From Rallus limicola (lineage: Eukaryota > Chordata > Aves > Gruiformes > Rallidae): a stretch of 64,000 nucleotides of DNA. The DNA lies in the NCBI GenBank assembly GCA_022605955.1, contig JAKCOZ010000032.1, forward strand, positions 2,356,001 through 2,420,000. Direction: 5' to 3'. A model generated the notes under the pieces. That model made no database searches. It was not told where the DNA came from and saw nothing but the letters and a program-made list of their open reading frames with translations. Below, one piece after another: positions 13,711-25,389 of this stretch (the stretch's first letter is position 1; every line of letters begins with the position of its first letter). A program made the translations under genes and the position numbers.

Positions 13711-14627
13711 GTAAAAATGTAAAGATAAGTTGTGCATCTTTCAACAGGTCTGGATTTAAAAAAAGAGTGGATTTGGCAAACTTTGCAAGGGTATACATAA
13801 TAAAAAAATTTAAAAAAGGTTTTGAAACAATGGGGTTTGGTATAGTTAATATCAGGAAGACTTACAAGCAGTTCCTGAAGCATGTCATTTATTTTTTTCA
13901 TGTGCATCAAGGTCTTCCAAAATATCTAGAAAAGTCTGTCAGTAGTGAGATATTGAAACAAGGTACCCCTTGGGCTGCTAAGTATTACGCTTTTATTTTT
14001 TTCCACAAAAGTTGATTTCTAAGGCTAAGCAAAATTGTTGGAAGACCATCTGGTCTACAAGCTCTCTCCACAACCTGCATTTCTCTGTAGGCTGATGTGG
14101 CAATCGCTTTGAGGTAACCCTGCTCTTGACAGGTGGCTTTTCTTCTTTCTTCTGCTTCCCTTGAAGGTTTTTGAGTTGATATCGCAGAGGTAGATTGAGT
14201 AAGTTGTTGTGTGAGATGAAGTCACGTGGCTGTTTGGGTCTGAAGGAACAGGGTAGCTAAAACCCTTTAACTTCTCGGTGGTGTTGAACAGCACTATGAA
14301 TAACCCCGGGCAAGTTAGTTTTCTCTGTCCTTTGGCTTTCTGAGCCAAAACCCAGCATTTAAGATCTAATCCAAGGTACCACATCAGAAATTGATACTGT
14401 TATATTTTGTCCATCGTCCAGCATTACACCTTCAGGATACAGCTCAATGTCTGTGCTTCCTGGTCTCTTTATTCTTGCAGTAAAGTGATTTTTAAATTAT
14501 CTTTTAAAATAACACTCAAAAGGGAGTGGTGAGCACTTGACCTCTTAACACAAGATCTTACAATAGGGTTTTTAACCATGCCAAGAAATTGGTTTTGTGG
14601 GTCTTTTATTTCAAGCATCATATATGT

Positions 14628-14668
14628 ATGTGTGCATATATATATGTGTATATATATATATATATAAA
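14628..14668. repeat. TA/TATG-type microsatellite
   Basis: An impure alternating purine-pyrimidine run built from TATATG, TGTGTG and TATATA units, ending in an uninterrupted TA tract. It is likely length-variable between individuals. Confidence 0.85.
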
Positions 14669-15706
14669 AACCTGTCTGCTGGCCATGAAATTGCCTTCAC
14701 AAAGGTTAAATCCCTATTGAAACCATGTTTTCCTTTGCTTTGGCAATGAGAGGAACTTCATTCTCTACTTCTCCTGGGCAAATCTGTGTCACTTAATGTT
14801 GTTATTTCCCAGTCATGGCTTTCTGTTCTCTGCAGCCTTCTGGAACATTCTTTTTTTTGCTTCGTTTAATTCTTATGAAAGAAGAGAATAAATAAAATAG
14901 CAACTTCTTCCCTTCCTCTTTGTCAGTAGTTTTTGGGATTTACATTGCATAGATGTTTGTCGGGGTAAGCAGTGAAGCAGCACTTGCCCACTCACTCTCC
15001 ATTGGTCCTTCTGGTGCTGCATGGTGAGAGTGTACTGAGGCTCATGGCAGAACCCTGTGGTCTCCACTGAGGCTTTGGACTTTTCCAGTGGCCTGCAGGT
15101 TGGAATGATATTGACAACGGCATAAAGGGTTACTAAAGACATTGTCTAACAACTGGATTTGTTATGGAGTCTAGGTGTACCCTTCTCAAAACTGCCAGGG
15201 TACCAAGTGAGCCTGAGAGGAGCAGCAAGTTCTTTTGACTTCTCAAGCTTTTAGAGTTCAAGAGGTTGGGGAAGAGTAGCTTGCTGGTATCTGCTACAGG
15301 CTATTCTTGGGGAACTCAAGGGTGTAGAAGACTTTCAGCTGGCAAGATCAGTAAATCTACCATTGTGTGGCATCATGGCTCAGATCTGTAGGTGGCAGAG
15401 AAGAGGTTGACTGTATAATAGAGTCGGGTGTCAGATGTAGCCCTGTCGTTGTGAGACCTCCTGAAATGAGATCTGGGCTCCCAGTTCAAACAGTGGGCAG
15501 CCTCTTGACCCCCATGACAATCACAGGATCTCTGCTTCAGCCCCCACAGGAAGAGCTGGAGGAAGAAAACTGTGATGATCTTAAACCTCTGCCCTTTAAT
15601 TCAGAGAAGTGGCCTACCATGCACTGCTTGATCATTTGATCTACTGGACACGCAACCTTTTAGTTTACAAGGGAAGCATAAACCTTCCACTTCATCACTG
15701 CTGACT

Positions 15707-15746
15707 CCCACGCACATCTGTGCGTGGGATGCCAGTGCCCTGGCAT
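15707..15746. other. Two adjacent hairpins; palindrome with inverted GCGTGGG sites
   Basis: Bases 15707-15728 form a 22-bp inverted repeat: a ten-base arm CCCACGCACA, a two-base centre, and the exact reverse complement. Immediately after it, 15729-15746 forms a second inverted repeat with arms ATGCCAG and CTGGCAT around a four-base loop. The first palindrome contains GCGTGGG on each strand, the core recognised by EGR/WT1-type zinc fingers. The symmetry is seen directly; the factor assignment comes from knowledge of that consensus; any function is inference. Confidence 0.7.
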
Positions 15747-18056
15747 CTCTTGTGGTACAGCAGCAGGTAGAGCTGCATCTCTCCCAATCTTCTCAGGCTT
15801 TAGGGTTTCCCACATGCAACTTACATCTGGAGTTGTCCTAAGAGGGCAGCTAACATCAATTAGTGCTCATGGGGAGTATCCAGATTGTATCAGGATGCTT
15901 CCAAATACAGTCAAGCTGAAGGAGGCTACTCCAAATTGCACGTGTCTCTGCAAGCCTCTCACTGCTTGGTTCAGCCATAACAAGGAACTGCCATGAAAAA
16001 CTGGGGATTAATTGAAAAGTTACAGAAAGGATGGATTGATGCTGCTACAGCCCAGTTGTGTCAACAGCACTGAAATGTGAAACTAAACATGTAAAGACAA
16101 TGTAGTAGTAGGAAATGCCAAGCTGCCAGGGCAAAGGTGTGAAGTGAATTAGGAGAAAAGCCTTTTTTCACAGCTTTTCATCAGAAATAGTATCATCCTT
16201 CCTGTTATGGGTTTGACCTGTTGGGAGCCCCAGCAGCTTTGGAAATAGCACGACTGCTTTCAAAAGGGCTATTGCAAGTCTTTCCAAAGCCTTGTGTAGA
16301 AAGCATGGAAACCCACTCTACTAGAAAGTAAACAAAACACCTTTTTTATACCATAATAACACGCTGCTACCTATTCAGAAAGGAATTTTTTATTTAGCCT
16401 CCCTGGATGCAGGAGTCCTTAATTCCCCTGGATCACTTCAAAACAAGTTCTGACCTTTCCTTGGTTGCCTGGTATTTACCAGGACTCGGCAGTGTTCAGC
16501 TTTGAAGTGCTTGACTGTAAAAATTCACAAAATTACGCTTGTTTGGCATGTAGCTGAGTTTAGGCCTTTTCTAATTCCTTTTCAGGCAAAGCAAAGCTAA
16601 TTTGAAACCACTGCTGCTAATTCCAGGAAACGAAGAAGGTATTAAGTCTCTTCTGGGAGTTTCAAGTGGCAGCGTAGCCATTAGCAGAGGGGAAATGCAG
16701 GCAGACGATCTTTATCAGAAACCATGTGTTTGGCTATATAGTTCCTCCTCAGAAATCCCTGTTTACCTTTTTTGGCTAAGCATTATTTTATTACATTACA
16801 AGTTAGGTTTTATCAGGTCTCCCCATCACATTGGTGAACAGCAGTTTAAAGCTTTGTTGTTTATTAAAGATGCAGAAAGGAGGAGGAGAAAAACCTTCTC
16901 CCTAAAGGAAGCGGTGTGAGCTTTGTTGAGGATGGAAATGGGTACAATTTTGGAAAGTTTCTGTGTACAGGCTGACCACTGGATGATATTGGAGAAGTGT
17001 TTGCAGTGCAAGACATCTTTGCTGCGATCTGGGCTTTGCTTTGTATCATGGAGTAGAGGGGATCATCCCTTTGTGACTGCTTGGGTTTCTGTTGGAAAAA
17101 GCAGCTCTGGGCAACTCTCTGCCACAAAGATGCTTCAGAGTTTAATGCAGAAAGCTTGGATTTGTTGCAGTAGTATAAAGTGTCATTGTCCTCTTCTCAT
17201 ATGGGCTGGGAGGATGCTAAGCACTCTTTCCTGCACCTGAAGCCCTTGTTTAGAAGCCTCTCATGAGGATTGTGACCACCAGGACCATTTTGGTGTGCAA
17301 AATTAATCCTTCATGTAACACCTTCTGCAAATCCATCAAGCCTCAAGAGGCTGCAAGGGTATTCAAGGAAATATATCATTGCATGCTTGCTCTGCTTCTC
17401 CCTGTGCTGCTTCACAGCTCTTTTCCAGAAGAGGTACTGGGCAAAATGGACCTTTCAGCTGATCCCAGACAATCCCGCAGGTGATCAGTTCTTGAATAAG
17501 TCTCCTATTGCATCCTTCAGTTTTGCAATAATGAAACTGATATGGAGAGTTTAGGTGAATTAACCAGAAATCAGAAAAGCCAAGGCAGAACTGGGACTGG
17601 CATCCTACTCTCTCCTACCTTTAGTCCTCAGAAGGAAATGTAACTGGCAGAGGAAGAGATGGGTGGCTAAATCTTCACCTGCACAGTTATTTCCTACTCA
17701 GTGACCTAACATAGGGTCATTGTAGCAAATAGCAAGTAAATGTTGACAGGTTTTGATTCAGTAGTGAAATAATTAGTCTTAAAACTTAATACTTAAATAT
17801 GGAAAAGAGCTTCTTATAGCAGACTATTTTCAGCATTACACCAGTTATTAAGCTTTTTGATCCTTCCAAAACTCCCAGATTTTACTGAACTGGTATCTTC
17901 CTTTATAAAACAAATCCTGAAAATTCCAAATTGTGGGCCATTTTCAGCCCAGGGGCCCCCTGCTTGCTCAGTCACTACTCATGTTGGGGCATTTCCTTTT
18001 GACCAGCCCTATTGCCTGGGTGTTTTCTAGAAGTGCTCTGCCTGCACCAAGGTGAA

Positions 18057-18670
18057 CTAGAAGGGCATGGAGGTACCAGGTGCTGTAGGTTTGTATAAAA
18101 GCAGGTTGTTGTCCGTCTTCTTGACCGTGCCTCAGCACTGAGCTGAAGCTTTCATGGGACTCTTGTAAACTTGAGTGGGGTGCTCATCTTTCAGCTTCTC
18201 TTCTGGCATTAGAAGTTTGGGGTATTTTTTTTCTATGTGTACCAGTTCATCTCTCTTTCATTTCATATGATGCTTTATTGGCAAGCCACTGAATCTCCTG
18301 TGGTTCTTCTGCAGCTCTTCATGGTTCACCCTGGTTTTTCTACTACTCTGAATAGCTCAATGTCAACAGAAAAACCTCAGTGCTCTGCTATTGCACCTTT
18401 ATCCACATGAATTTTAACTCCATTGAACAGCACAGGTCCCAACTCAGCACCATGCAGTATTGCAGGTAACTGATCTCCACCCTTTATAGGAGTTATTTCT
18501 CTACAGGAAGACCTTTCCTTTTGCCTCCTGGAAGCTTCATGTCTTTCATTGCCTTTGCCAGGTAACCTTCTGACATGCCTTTTGGAAGTAAAATAAACTT
18601 TGTCAAGCAGATCAACCTTATGCATTACCCCTTCCAGTACGTCCCTTTGTGGAAGGAAGTGTATCAAATT
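18057..18670 (-). pseudogene. Decayed protein-like sequence of unknown parent
   Basis: The minus strand is unusually protein-like here. One frame is open over 18377-18667 and contains LGPVLFN followed seven residues later by D-K-G, spacing that resembles the LGPVLFN...DEG block of CR1-type reverse transcriptases. A second frame holds a charged block with EIQWLANKASYEMKER around 18250-18310. After a frame change it continues as a Lys/Glu-rich open stretch down to a TGA at 18132-18134 and then to a TAG at 18057-18059. No intact ORF, no poly(A) tract and no flanking duplication were identified. It could be a retroelement relic, an old processed pseudogene or chance. I do not recognise a parent gene. 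Confidence 0.3.
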
Positions 18671-20739
18671 TGTTCCTGTGTCTGCTAATTCTCCTCTTGA
18701 TGATAGTTATTCCTAATGAAGATGCAGCTGATACAAGCCCTAAGTCCCAGATCGGCTCTGCAAGCCTTGAAAAATGTTTTTATTGCCTGCTGGGGAAGCA
18801 GTGAAGGTGTTAACCTGGCTGTCAGCACATATGTATGTACTTCCAATGTATTTCTGCTTCCTATAGGAAGGGTAGGTGGGAAACATGGGGGAACATATGT
18901 TGCAGGTAATGTGGGGAGCAGAGGCAGAGCAATGCTGGGAGTGGGGAGGTATTGATGTGGGAGTAAACTGGGAATATTGTAGCTGTTTTATGAAAATGAT
19001 GTTTGAAAAAATTTTTTTCAAAAAATGAGCTACTCATAAAAGTAGGATAGAAACCAAGTTGAGGTCTGTAAGCGTACAAAAGTGTCTCCCAAAGGCCAGG
19101 CCTTGTTAAAGCTATCTTGTGCAGATGGTTGTGTGGCAATGAGCTGAAGGGTCGCCTGTGGAACTGTGGGGTATCCCTGCCCTCCAGTGGAAGTATGGAA
19201 AAGTGCCATTCAGAAGTTGCCTGGGATGAGAGCCTGCAAAGGGATGCTAAGAAACTTCTGGGAAACTCATTATTTTTGATACGTTGTCCTCTGAATTAAC
19301 ATCAGTATTTCTCAGCAGAGCCCCTTGGTTCTCTCTAGGTTCAACTGCCCACACGTGAGGGTACACCCCTTATTACCTTTACTGAATTAAATTTTGCAAA
19401 TCTGGGTCACTGAACTAAGTAGATGATGGGACATTTCAGTGTTGTAGTATGGGAGTGTGGCTTGAAGGTGTGTTTTGGGGAACACGCGACCATGTATGGC
19501 GTGTTCAGCTCCTGGGATGCCGTGAGCCTTTCACCAAAATAAGATGAGGGAGGGGTTTTAGGAAATCTTCCTCTATTAGAAGGGAGACAAACGAGGTGTT
19601 GAACTGCTGTGATGTGAGGAGTTTTGAGTCTTCCACCTTCCTGGAATTCCCCAAATGAGACAATTACATCACTGTTTCAAGCCAACGTGTCATCTGCAGT
19701 AGAAAAATGTGAGGGTTATGGTGGTTTGTTCAGTTTCTTTTTTTCCTCTCCTATTATCACATGATAATATTCAAATGCTGATGAAGCACTTGGTAGTTTT
19801 CTCATGTGGTAAATTTAGGCTTAGCTTCAGTGAATAAGTGAGAACTATGCTTTTCCTCATGTTAGCCACCATGTGTTAAGACCTCTGATAAAAACTTCCT
19901 TTTATGTAGTCAAGGCAAGTCATAAGATTGAACAGCTCATCTCTCACCACATAGAACACAAACAAGCTTCAAGATCTGGCACCCGGCACCACGAAACACA
20001 GCTCTCTTGGGTTTTTAATGGTATTATACATTACAAGTAGGTGGCCTTGAGTTTCTCAAGTTATTTCACTTATATACAGATGCATCGGTGGTGCTGATGC
20101 AGGAGTGGCCTCACTGCATCAAGACATAGCTAACCCTGTGTCCTGTCTCCAACCATGCCCAACAGCAGGTATCTAGGAAAGAGAACAGGATCAAAGAGAC
20201 AGTTATTGAGTTGTGATCTGCCAGTCCACAGTGATGTGGGACTTGGGGATTTCCTGCATATGGGGACTGTTAATATATTTAGTAGTCTTTGGTTTTGTTT
20301 TTTTTTCCTCTGCATCAGTTTAGCTGCTTTTTGTGGCACACACAAGTTTTAGACCTTGGTCATCTCCTACCTGAGTTGTCTTTTTCCCAGGAAGAATCCC
20401 CTAATGTTGTCAGTCCTGCAACAGAAGCTGATCCACACCTGTGCTCCTTACCATCACGTTTCTTGACACCTTTTCCAAATCTGCTCTGTAGGTTTGGAGA
20501 TAGGAGGAGGGGTAAAGGTGGATGAATCAACCCATTACTGCATGTGTAATATCAGGGTTTGTTGGGGTTTTTTTCCTTGATGTTCACCACAGCATTTCTT
20601 CAAGACTTTAAGTGAATGTATTTATTATCTTGTCCCTCAGTACCTTTAAGTTCTTGTTCAAGTTTTCACCTTGGGCTTTTGTTTGCTATTTCTGGTGATT
20701 TAATATCCTTGACCAATGTTTCCATTTTACTTTTTCCCC
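18671..20739. other. PRKG1 intron, unique sequence (part 4)
   Basis: No exon, RNA gene or recognisable repeat was identified. Open frames are short and overlap on both strands without domain similarity. Confidence 0.5.
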
Positions 20740-21840
20740 GTCTTTTATAGATCATCTGTAAAGATGTTGAGCAGGAAAGGTTTGAGCACAGTTGGCCCCC
20801 ATCCATTAGCAAGGCCAGCCATCTATTACTATCTGCTGTTTCCTATTTTTAACCATTTTTTAATCAATGCAAAGGCCTTTCCTCTTATCTCACGGCGGCT
20901 TAATTTCTCTAACAGCTTTTCAAACCTTGTCAAATGCCTTTTGGAAATCCATGCCAACTGTATCAACCAGATCTCTCCTGCCCATGTGCGTGTTGACTCC
21001 TTCAAAGAACTCCAGTAGACTTGTGAAGCATGTTGGCTCTTCCCCAAAGAAGTCAGATTTAGCCATGTGTCAACTAATTCTGTTAGGACAGATGTTGGGC
21101 TTAGTCTAGTACAGTGCTCTGGATAACATCAAAAAGCCACTTCCATCCCTCAGCAAGCAGAGCTGGTTACAAACCACAGTTAGTAGTTCGCCTTGAGTTC
21201 ATGGAGAAGTGCTGGGTGAACACAGCCCATCTGGGCCTGGAGATGGGTTAATATTTGTTTGGTTGCCTTTGGTCCCCTACTGACACTTCAGTAGGAGGCA
21301 GTTACTCTGGTAATTCCCCAGGGAAGGAAGATTGCAGTGGAAGGATCTCCCCAAGATCTTCAAGGTCTAACCCAGGGGTAAAAAGTGCACTGAGCTTTTC
21401 TGACACGGCTTTGTTCTTCTCAGCGTGCTCTTTCTAGAGCATGAGCCTCTGGAGACCCTACAGTCTAATGTCAGGCTCCTTGCTGCTGTTGTGATTTAGA
21501 AGGATTTGTTATTTGATTTTAAGCCTTTTGAAGTTGTTACTTGCATTATTTATTTATTTTTCATCCTGCCTTGTGGTGGTTTTCCTTTCAACCGGACAGG
21601 GCTTCTTTCTTCATTTTCTTTTTTTCTTTTCTCTTTTGATTTGTTTGAAATCACTTCATATTTGAGGGATGCCTCTTTGCTTTTCATGTATTGTCTCATC
21701 CTGCTGTTCAGCCACACCAACTTCCTTTTGACCCATTCTAGGACCATACTTGCTGGATGGTACGTTTGCTATGTGCTTCCAGATACCTACAGGCTACTGC
21801 TAAGATTAATTCTCCTAATCAATTCTCTCTAGCTACTCTT
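20740..21840 (-). mobile_element. Ancient CR1/L3-like LINE relic with reverse transcriptase motifs
   Basis: The minus strand preserves reverse transcriptase landmarks in the correct order for a non-LTR retrotransposon of the CR1/L2/L3 group. They are SPGPDGL at 21243-21223, DFQKAFDKV at 20949-20923, a KKWL block at about 20850, and NIFTDDL at 20768-20748. The motifs fall in different frames, so the ORF is broken by indels and stops. On the + strand the stretch 21640-21740 also resembles the antisense of the more upstream part of such elements as I remember them from reptile genomes. The decay is far greater than in the other CR1 copies here, which points to an insertion predating the avian CR1 burst. 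Both ends are uncertain; it may extend to about 22600. Confidence 0.8.
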
Positions 21841-23539
21841 TAAATTCCCCTTTTTTTTTCATTTTTGAGTGTGATAGTAGTGCTTGTATTTTAAACCTCT
21901 TTTCAGATCTTCAGCCCTGTTAAATCTCAGTACATGAGGGTTTCTGCTACAGGGAGATTCTTCAGTGGTAATGCTTTGAAATGGGTCTTGTATATTGTTC
22001 ACCATCAACTCACAAGCTTTCTTTGTTCTCAAGCCACCTAATTAGCCATCTCCTAAAATAATCATTAGGCTAATCTAAAAAATTAGGCTTTGCAGATAAT
22101 ATAAGTAAAGTTCGTTGTGCACTCATGTTGGGTGTCTTTGCTGAGGTCTTGTCAGTGGTGCTTCAGCAGATCACAACTGCTCTTTGTGTGTCTCTTGAGT
22201 GGTCAGTAATCTCATCCCAGTACTCTTCTTCCCTGCTTAGACTGAAATGTACATCTACAGATGATCTGCATGACTTGGCAGTTTGATTTGTAACCCTGAT
22301 TTAACATAACAAATCACTCTTCACCCAGCCTACTTTGTGTAGCCTGCCATAGTCTTCTTGAGATCTAGACCTCCTAGTTCTCCTGTTGTCTTTCTTGGAC
22401 CTTTCTTAGATGTTTGTGGGACAATGTGTGCTCAGTTGCTTTGTTTTTTCTATTTCTCCAGATTTTCCTTAAGTTGGCCCTTCATTTTGATGACTTTTGT
22501 CAGATACTGGCCTTCATTACTTGTGTAGAGTTAAGTTTCAGGGGCAACTTTCTGTATCTGCTGTCTTTCCCACATGGAGAGGACCTGCATGGCCCAAGAC
22601 GTCAATTTTGCTTTTGAAAGCAATATTTGCACAAGCAAAACCTTAGCAGATTAGTCAAATTAAAAGCGGGTTTGACACAGGGTGATACCAGGATATGGGG
22701 TTGGTTACGTGGAGTGCCATTTCACTGATCTCTTCCCACAGTTTCATCTGTCTGCCAGAATAAACAAGCAGAGCAAAAAAAACCTCGCTTTGTGTGGACA
22801 CGTACTTGCTCTGTAAGGAAAAATCTGCTTCCCGCCTGTTCCCACTTTTTCAGTAGGATTTTATGTAATATTCCTTTCCTCCCTGCCTTCCCCTTCTATG
22901 TCACCTTTTTGTTGTTGGGGTTTTTTTCCAAGTAAATTAGGAAAAAAAACTTGCCAGATGCAACAGCTTCCCCCAGCAGTGCCAGCATGGCTGGAACGCT
23001 CCAACGTTGTCTGTAAGAATAAGAATTTGAGGGTTTCACAGTATCACTTTGGGAGGTTTAGTCTGGTGTTCCCAGTGCAATTAATAGCTCTCACTGGTGA
23101 TCTGTTGGGGCAGCCACTGGGTTAAGAGAACATAATTCCCCCACCTGCTATGGCAACATCTCCAGGTGCTGTCATACAGGACTCTACTTGAGGATTCAGA
23201 AGAGTCTGCAGGAAACATTGTCAAAATCTCTGGGCAGCCCTTGGAAAATGGACGCCCGCTCACTCAAGGTAGACCTCTACTTCTTAGGAGCCATCAACCT
23301 GGAAGCCATCTAGCAGGTGATATTTTCCTAGAGGATTAGAGCCACTGGGGGGAAAAAAAAAAGAGAACAAAACACCTCACACTGTTGTCTAAATCCCATG
23401 GGACTTGAACAAAGATGCACTAAGTAGCAAACACAGTGAGTTGGATAAATAAGTATGTCTAACATCAGTGATAGATTGATCTGTTCTCCACAGTCTTTAA
23501 AATCTAAGAGAACTGCAACCAAATTGTTTTAATCTGAGC

Positions 23540-23790
23540 ATCGCTGTTGCCATGGTGTGCATTTACTTAGCCAAGCAACACAGTCGTACATTAAGGCTAG
23601 AGGCAAAAGGGCCATTTAGTGTTTACATGCTTAGATGAGCAGATTTGGGGTTCATGGGATCTAATTAGCAGTTTTCAATTAGGCTGTGAGATTTTTGTAA
23701 AGTAGAAGAGCAACGAGCAGAACTAACTGTGATTTGAGCAATTTCAAGCTTTAATTAGACTGAATTTTCCTTGAGATGACATCTCACTTT
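23540..23790. promoter_or_regulatory. Candidate non-coding regulatory block rich in TAATTA
   Basis: This repeat-free, AT-rich stretch carries TAATTA at 23662-23667 and 23752-23757 and CAATTAGG at 23676-23683, all cores recognised by homeodomain proteins. Such clustering is common in conserved developmental enhancers but also arises by chance in AT-rich DNA. No alignment was possible, so conservation is not shown. Confidence 0.25.
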
Positions 23791-25368
23791 CCAAGGTTGT
23801 AACATGGCCATGGCTCTTCCCCAGTGTCTCTCAAACAAATTGCCTTAAAATAACTTTGGTTCTTCTGTGGTTCGTAGTGGCACCCTTGAAACAAGTTTGA
23901 TAGCTGGGATTGATTGACCTTGCAGAGGTGAAGTGGAGTTTTAATGTGAAATGCTTTTTTCCTGGGTACTCTTTTTCCTTTCTAATTATTTGAGGGCACT
24001 TAACATCAAGGACAAACACACGTGCAACCAGCCACGGGAGGTTTATTTTTCACTGTTTTTGTATTACTTTAAAAATTAGGGTTTGAGGGCTGCAGTAGAA
24101 TTGAGTGTTACTGAGTACACCCAAACTGTAGCTGACAGCCAGTGAATCTGGGGATTTAAACCCAAAAATTATCTCAATAGTGACCTGTGATTTAGGAAAG
24201 TAAAGGAAGAATTAATATGCTATAGGCAAAAAGCTCCTGGCAATTCTTTGATGATCTGCATTTGATTAAAGCCGTGTGACCCTGCAGTCGGATGGTAGAT
24301 GCTGTGTTGCAACCCAAGAACATGAATCCAATAGTATATTCCAAAAGGGTGCACTGGGGTAAGCATGTGAGAAAAGTGCCAAAAAGGCCATCAAGGCATA
24401 ATACTGCAGGGCGCTGCCATAGCAAAGATAAAAATGCTAAGTGAAGCGCATTGCGCTCTCTGTCTATTCCCATCAGCCAGGCAGAAGAGCTTTCTCTTTG
24501 TGATCCATGTGTCTTGGAGCACGATAAATGTTTCTTTGAGATTTGATCCTTGCCCATCACTTCTGTTGTAATGAGCACAGCTGAAAAAAAAAAAAAAACC
24601 AAACCCAAAACTAACAAAACCCAAACCCATTATCTTTCTGGGTATTAGTGATGGGGTGGCCAGGACGTGAAACTCAGTGGACTACAGTGACTTAAAGCCT
24701 ATACTAGCTACCTTTTGTCTAATGGGTGCAATATTTCAACTGAATATCCTTTAAAAACTCATTGTAAAACTCAAAAAAGCCCGTACTGCACAAAAGCATC
24801 AAAATGTTAATGATATTGGGGGGTGTGTAGGGGGAGGGTAGCAAACCAGTATTTTTTCCAACCCAGGATCTGTGACAAAACAAATGGAAAATTGATAGGG
24901 ATTTTTCTAACAAAAATGTTGAATTGTCAGCAAGAAATGCTTTAGAGAAATACAGGATTTTGGCATGTGTTTATTTGGATGAAAAAAGATGTTGATAAAT
25001 AACATTTTAAAATGATCTTTCATTTTATTTTTTATGGGGTTTTTTTCATTGAAATGCAAGTAAGATGTGACTGTCAGATTGGAGTGTTTGAGGTGCCATC
25101 AAAATAATTGGCTTTCCTAAGAATTTCGGCTTGTGTGGAATTTCAGGTTGTGTTGCTTCTTGGCTTGGAGTCAGGAATTTATTCATTTTTTATTCTTCCA
25201 CTGTCACCAGTGAGTCTTCCACCCAGGTTAACCCAGCATACCTTACACAACAATGTCGTCAGCAGCTATTTTGGGTTCAATCCCTTGCTGCTGAGCCAAG
25301 ATGAAAATGCAGTGCAACAGCAGCAAGAAAGTTTCTTTGGTGTCCAGTTAGCAACATCCCAGAGTTTG

Positions 25369-25389
25369 AAAAAAAAAAAAAAAAAAAAA
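25369..25389 (+). repeat. A homopolymer with A-rich tail
   Basis: A run of about 21 adenines followed by roughly 50 bases of A-rich, G-containing sequence. No retroposed gene body could be recognised upstream, so it is listed as a simple A-rich repeat rather than a retrocopy tail. Confidence 0.75.

Larger units (their letters stand above)
13711..18056. other. PRKG1 intron, unique sequence (part 3)
   Basis: No exon was recognised. The stretch contains a TA/TATG microsatellite (14628-14668) and a pair of adjacent hairpins (15707-15746), both listed separately. Open frames of about 90 to 110 codons (for example 15367-15639 and 16923-17240) have no recognisable domain and most do not begin with ATG; I treat them as chance. 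Confidence 0.55.

Noticed and set aside
15367..15996. Two roughly 90-codon ORFs with fairly protein-like composition
   Set aside because: Non-ATG start for the first, no domain, no splice-site support; length is within chance expectation.
24192..24617. 141-codon minus-strand ORF with a hydrophobic, Phe-rich start
   Set aside because: The Phe run is just a translated poly(A) tract on the + strand (about 24583-24598). No ATG start and no domain.
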